Assembly (NCBI GenBank): GCA_958367245.1
Contig: CATXEA010000002.1
Location: forward strand, 62,001 to 126,000
Length of the DNA stretch: 64,000 nucleotides
Source: an uncultured Blautia sp.
GTDB taxonomy: Bacteria; Bacillota; Clostridia; Lachnospirales; Lachnospiraceae
Direction of reading: 5' to 3'
Below, piece by piece: positions 60,933-64,000 of the stretch. Made by a program: the position numbers and the translations under genes. The notes beneath the pieces are model-generated. The model worked only from the letters and a program-made list of their open reading frames with translations, searched no databases and had not been told where the DNA came from. The first letter of the stretch is position 1. Each line of letters starts with the position of its first letter.

Positions 60933-63014
60933 TTATTTATCTTCTTCAGAGTAAGTCGGTTCGCAGCAAGCGCAGTCAGCGTCAAGCTCGAAAGCGATAT
61001 CATCAAAGAAAACTGCATCGTCTTTTCCAAGAGCTCCCGGAATAATGGAGAAGGTATTGGAAATACCATCCTGAGCATCTTTAAATGGAAGCTTGGAAAC
61101 AGAGCTTAAGGATGCAACTGCACCGTGGCTGTCTCTGTGATGCATTGGGTTTGCTCCCGGTGCAAACGGTTCTCCGCCCTTTCTTCCATCCGGTGTAGAA
61201 CCTGTAGCTTTACCATAAACAACATTGGAAGTAATGGTAAGAATGGAAGTTGTCGGGATACCGCCTCTGTAAGTGTGGTTTCCTTTGATATGGTTCATAA
61301 ATCTGTGAACGATATCGTAAGCGATGTCGTCTGCGCGGTCATCGTCGTTTCCATATTTCGGGAATTCTCCCTCAACCTGATAATCTACAACGATTCCCTC
61401 TTCATTGCGGATTGTTTTTACCTTTGCGTATTTAATTGCAGACAGGGAGTCAGCAACTACGGAAAGACCTGCGATACCTGTTGCGAACCAGCGTGTCACT
61501 TTCTTGTCATGAAGAGCCATCTGGATACGCTCATAGCAGTATTTATCATGCATGTAGTGGATAACATTTAATGTATTTACATATACACGTGCCAGCCATT
61601 TCATCATAGCGTCGAAGCTTTCCATTACCTCGTCATAATCAAGGTATTCGGATGTGATCGGACGGTATTTCGGTCCAACCTGTTTACCGGAAACCTCGTC
61701 GATACCGCCGTTGATTGCGTAAAGAAGACATTTCGCAAGGTTTGCACGAGCGCCGAAGAACTGCATTTCTTTACCTACTCTCATGGAAGATACACAACAT
61801 GCAATCGCATAGTCGTCACCGTGAGTTACGCGCATCAGGTCATCGTTCTCATACTGGATGGATGAAGAAACGATAGATGTCTTTGCACAGAAACGCTTGA
61901 AGTTTTCCGGAAGTCTTGTGGACCAGAGAACAGTTAAGTTCGGTTCCGGAGCTGTGCCAAGGTTTTCCAGTGTATGAAGATATCTGTAGGACATCTTTGT
62001 TACCATGGAGCGTCCGTCAATACCCATACCGCCGATGGATTCTGTTACCCATGTAGGGTCGCCGGAGAACAGCGCGTTATATTCCGGTGTTCTTGCGAAT
62101 TTAACAAGACGCAGCTTCATAATAAAGTGGTCGATAAATTCCTGAATCTGCTCCTCTGTGAAGGTTCCGTTTGCAAGGTCGCGCTCTGCGTAAATATCAA
62201 GGAAAGTGGAAGTACGTCCAAGGGACATGGCAGCGCCGTTCTGCTCTTTAATTGCAGCAAGGTAGCCGAAGTACAGCCACTGAATAGCTTCCTGTACGTT
62301 CTGTGCAGGTCTGGAAATATCGAATCCGTAGATAGTTCCCAGTTCTTTCAGCTCCTGAAGCGCACGAATCTGCTCGGAAAGCTCCTCGCGCTCTCTTGTT
62401 ACGTCAGAATACATAATGGTTCTTGTAGAATCCTTCTGCTCCTGTTTGTCCTCAATAAGACGGTCAACACCATAAAGCGCAACTCGTCTGTAGTCACCGA
62501 TGATACGGCCACGGCCATAAGCATCCGGAAGACCTGTGATAATATGGCTTGAGCGGCAGGCTCTCATCTCTGGTGTGTAAGCGTCAAATACACCTGCATT
62601 GTGTGTTTTTCTGTGTTTTGTAAAAAACTCTACAATCTGCGGATCTACATGATATCCGTTGTCCTCGCAAGCTTTCACCGCCATACGGATTCCGCCGTAA
62701 GGCTGAAGAGAACGCTTAAACGGTTTATCTGTCTGGAATCCGACAATTGTTTCTTTATCTTTATTCAGATATCCAGGGCCATGGGATGTAATGGTTGAAA
62801 TAATCTTAGTGTCCATATCCAGAACACCGCCCTTGGCGCGCTCCTGTGCAGTAAGATCCATAACCTGAGCCCACAATTCTTTTGTGGCTTCAGTAGGACC
62901 TGCAAGGAAAGCATCGTCACCTTCATATGGGGTGTAATTTTTCTGGATGAAATCGCGGACATTAATTTCTTTTTCCCAGATTCCGCCTTTAAAGGTCGTC
63001 CATTCCTGTCTCAT
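60933..63014 (-). CDS. pflB: Pyruvate formate-lyase core, lacking the glycyl-radical domain
   Basis: Converts pyruvate + CoA to acetyl-CoA + formate in anaerobic fermentation. 693 residues against about 750-760 for complete PFL. The active cysteine pair is present: C406-C407 in AIACCVSSMRV. The sequence follows PFL to ISNTFSIIPGALGKDDAV and then ends in an unrelated acidic tail with cysteines (ELDADCACCEPTYSEEDK, cysteines at 681, 683 and 684). The glycyl-radical domain is encoded by the next gene. Promoter at 63074-63102 and AGGAGG 6 bases before the ATG. Confidence 0.92.
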   Translation of the reverse strand: MRQEWTTFKGGIWEKEINVRDFIQKNYTPYEGDDAFLAGPTEATKELWAQVMDLTAQERAKGGVLDMDTKIISTITSHGPGYLNKDKETIVGFQTDKPFKRSLQPYGGIRMAVKACEDNGYHVDPQIVEFFTKHRKTHNAGVFDAYTPEMRACRSSHIITGLPDAYGRGRIIGDYRRVALYGVDRLIEDKQEQKDSTRTIMYSDVTREREELSEQIRALQELKELGTIYGFDISRPAQNVQEAIQWLYFGYLAAIKEQNGAAMSLGRTSTFLDIYAERDLANGTFTEEQIQEFIDHFIMKLRLVKFARTPEYNALFSGDPTWVTESIGGMGIDGRSMVTKMSYRYLHTLENLGTAPEPNLTVLWSTRLPENFKRFCAKTSIVSSSIQYENDDLMRVTHGDDYAIACCVSSMRVGKEMQFFGARANLAKCLLYAINGGIDEVSGKQVGPKYRPITSEYLDYDEVMESFDAMMKWLARVYVNTLNVIHYMHDKYCYERIQMALHDKKVTRWFATGIAGLSVVADSLSAIKYAKVKTIRNEEGIVVDYQVEGEFPKYGNDDDRADDIAYDIVHRFMNHIKGNHTYRGGIPTTSILTITSNVVYGKATGSTPDGRKGGEPFAPGANPMHHRDSHGAVASLSSVSKLPFKDAQDGISNTFSIIPGALGKDDAVFFDDIAFELDADCACCEPTYSEEDK

Positions 63015-63057
63015 AAATATCCTCCTGTTTATTATTTATATATTTTATTTGTTACTG

Positions 63058-63150
63058 TTTCGTGTACAACTACAATATATAGTATTGATAATTTTTTGTC
63101 AACGCATATCATGTACTAATTCCTGAACAAAGACCTTTTTTGTGTACAAA
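63058..63150 (-). promoter_or_regulatory. pfl promoter flanked by two TTTYGTGTACAA repeats
   Basis: Minus strand TTGACA (63102-63097), 17 bases, TATATT (63079-63074). Plus-strand TTTCGTGTACAA (63058-63069) lies just downstream of the -10, at the expected transcription start, and TTTGTGTACAAA (63139-63150) about 37 bases upstream of the -35. The pair may be operator sites. Confidence 0.7.
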
Positions 63151-63159
63151 ATAAAATAC

Positions 63160-63198
63160 AAAAAAGAGGAAACCGTCCCGAAGAACAGTCTCCTCTTA
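63160..63198 (-). terminator. Terminator of the EF-G-like gene
   Basis: On the minus strand AAGAGGAGACTGTTC / GACGGTTTCCTCTT with a short loop, then six T. Confidence 0.8.
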
Positions 63199-63266
63199 TC
63201 ATGCACAAAATAATGCTTTTTATTCAATTTTCAGGAACACCACGACGTTCTTAAAAAGAATGCTGC

Positions 63267-64000
63267 TTATTCGTCTGCGCTGTCAAGCTTACTTGCTCTT
63301 GCTTCAATCTCTTTTGCCTGAATATCGCTTGGAGCCTGCTCATAACGCGCGAACTCATAGGAGAAGTCTCCGCTTCCGCCTGTCATGGAACGAAGGTCTG
63401 TGGAATATCCGTAAATCTCAAGCTGAGGAACGTCTGCTTCGATTACAGTGTTTCCTGCATGGTCAGGATTCATTCCAAGCACACGACCACGGCGTTTATT
63501 CAGGTCACCCATAACATCACCGGTAAATTTATCCGGAACTGTGACTTTCATGGAAACAATCGGCTCAAGAAGTACAGGAGACGCCTCCATGAAACCTTTC
63601 TTAAACGCAAGGATTGTAGCCATCTTGAATGCCATTTCTGAAGAGTCAACCGGATGGTAGGAACCATCATAGAGAACTGCCTTCACACCAACTACAGGAT
63701 ATGCTGCAACAGGTCCTTTCAGTACGCATTCCTGCATACCTTTTTCAACTGCCGGGAAGTAGTTCTTCGGAACAGCTCCGCCCACAACTTCCTGCTCAAA
63801 TACATATGGTGTTTCCAGATCGCCGGACGGCTCGAAACGCATCTTAACGTGACCGTACTGACCATGTCCGCCGGACTGTTTCTTATGTTTGCCTTCCACA
63901 TCAGATTTCTTGCGGATTGTCTCACGGAAAGCAACCTTCGGTTTACTCAGTTCAATGTCTACTTTATAGCGTTCTTTTAATTTATTTACAACAATATCAA
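63267..64000 (-). CDS. Elongation factor G paralogue (C-terminal part, cut by window edge)
   Basis: The last ~244 codons of an EF-G-family GTPase; the start is beyond the right edge. EGKHKKQSGGHGQYGHVKM is the start of domain IV in the EF-G-like branch (canonical EF-G has VRQSGGRGQYGHV), followed by PVVGVKAVLYDGSYHPVDSS and the domain V end MTGGSGDFSYEFARYEQAP. The KHKKQSGGHGQYG variant is typical of secondary EF-G-like proteins in Firmicutes, whose role in translation is less clear than canonical FusA. Terminator at 63160-63198. Confidence 0.85.
   Translation of the reverse strand, partial: DIVVNKLKERYKVDIELSKPKVAFRETIRKKSDVEGKHKKQSGGHGQYGHVKMRFEPSGDLETPYVFEQEVVGGAVPKNYFPAVEKGMQECVLKGPVAAYPVVGVKAVLYDGSYHPVDSSEMAFKMATILAFKKGFMEASPVLLEPIVSMKVTVPDKFTGDVMGDLNKRRGRVLGMNPDHAGNTVIEADVPQLEIYGYSTDLRSMTGGSGDFSYEFARYEQAPSDIQAKEIEARASKLDSADE

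Overview
The window reads as chromosome of a low-to-moderate GC, anaerobic Gram-positive bacterium of the Clostridia, most likely a gut Lachnospiraceae (Blautia/Mediterraneibacter/Dorea-like). The basis is the mix of T-box-controlled tyrS and leuS, RemA, ScpAB, a sodium-pump decarboxylase operon, pyruvate formate-lyase with its activase, a high-cysteine 'HCB'-type small protein, and Gram-positive ribosome-binding sites. Genus is inference. No rRNA, tRNA, CRISPR array, insertion sequence or replication origin was recognised.

Layout, left to right. 0-3 kb (minus): rpsA (cut by the window edge), ispH, cmk and an HI0933-type flavoprotein. 3.2-8.4 kb (minus): a five-gene biotin-dependent Na+ pump operon (12S-type carboxyltransferase, OadG, biotin carrier, OadB, 5S-type carboxyltransferase) behind a clear sigma-A promoter. 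8.5-19.2 kb (minus): two D-Ala-D-Ala carboxypeptidases, a phospholipase C-like protein, scpAB, a phosphoesterase, an ABC exporter, a chromate-transporter pair, cardiolipin synthase and rpsU. 19.4-23.6 kb: tyrS and alaS behind a tyrosine T-box. 23.7-26.8 kb: a membrane MutS-like ATPase and a cell-wall hydrolase with wall-binding repeats. 27-28.2 kb (plus): three small unknown proteins, one with 20 cysteines in 96 residues.

28.3-33.7 kb (minus): housekeeping run yicC-remA-gmk-rpoZ-rimO-pgsA-cinA. 33.8-37.2 kb (plus): rqcH and an ABC-F protein. 37.2-42.1 kb (minus): a livKHMGF-type uptake system. 42.2-46.3 kb: an acetyltransferase, response regulator, ABC transporter and histidine kinase operon, with four regulator-like direct repeats inside it. 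46.4-54.6 kb is the accessory part: PsiE-like, arsenate reductase-like and transglutaminase-like proteins, an exact 62-bp tandem repeat array, a methyltransferase/deformylase/kinase overlap operon, a PadR/DUF1700-DUF4097 unit under a 19-bp palindrome, a frameshifted HTH gene, and an AT-rich block of phosphotransferase, kinase and acetyltransferase. 54.9-57.6 kb: leuS with a leucine T-box. 57.8-59.6 kb: a ZIP metal transporter, a truncated BglG-type regulator and a 61-residue protein. 59.8-63.1 kb: pyruvate formate-lyase split into a 693-residue core and a separate 80-residue glycyl-radical domain, plus activase. 63.3-64 kb: the end of an EF-G paralogue.

Functionally the window joins core translation and lipid/wall genes to two fermentation modules (the Na+-pumping decarboxylase and PFL). 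No single unknown system dominates. The most unusual items are the split PFL, the doubly equipped carboxyltransferase pump, the 62-bp array, the four-repeat regulator site, the autoregulated PadR palindrome and the unknown small-protein cluster at 27 kb.
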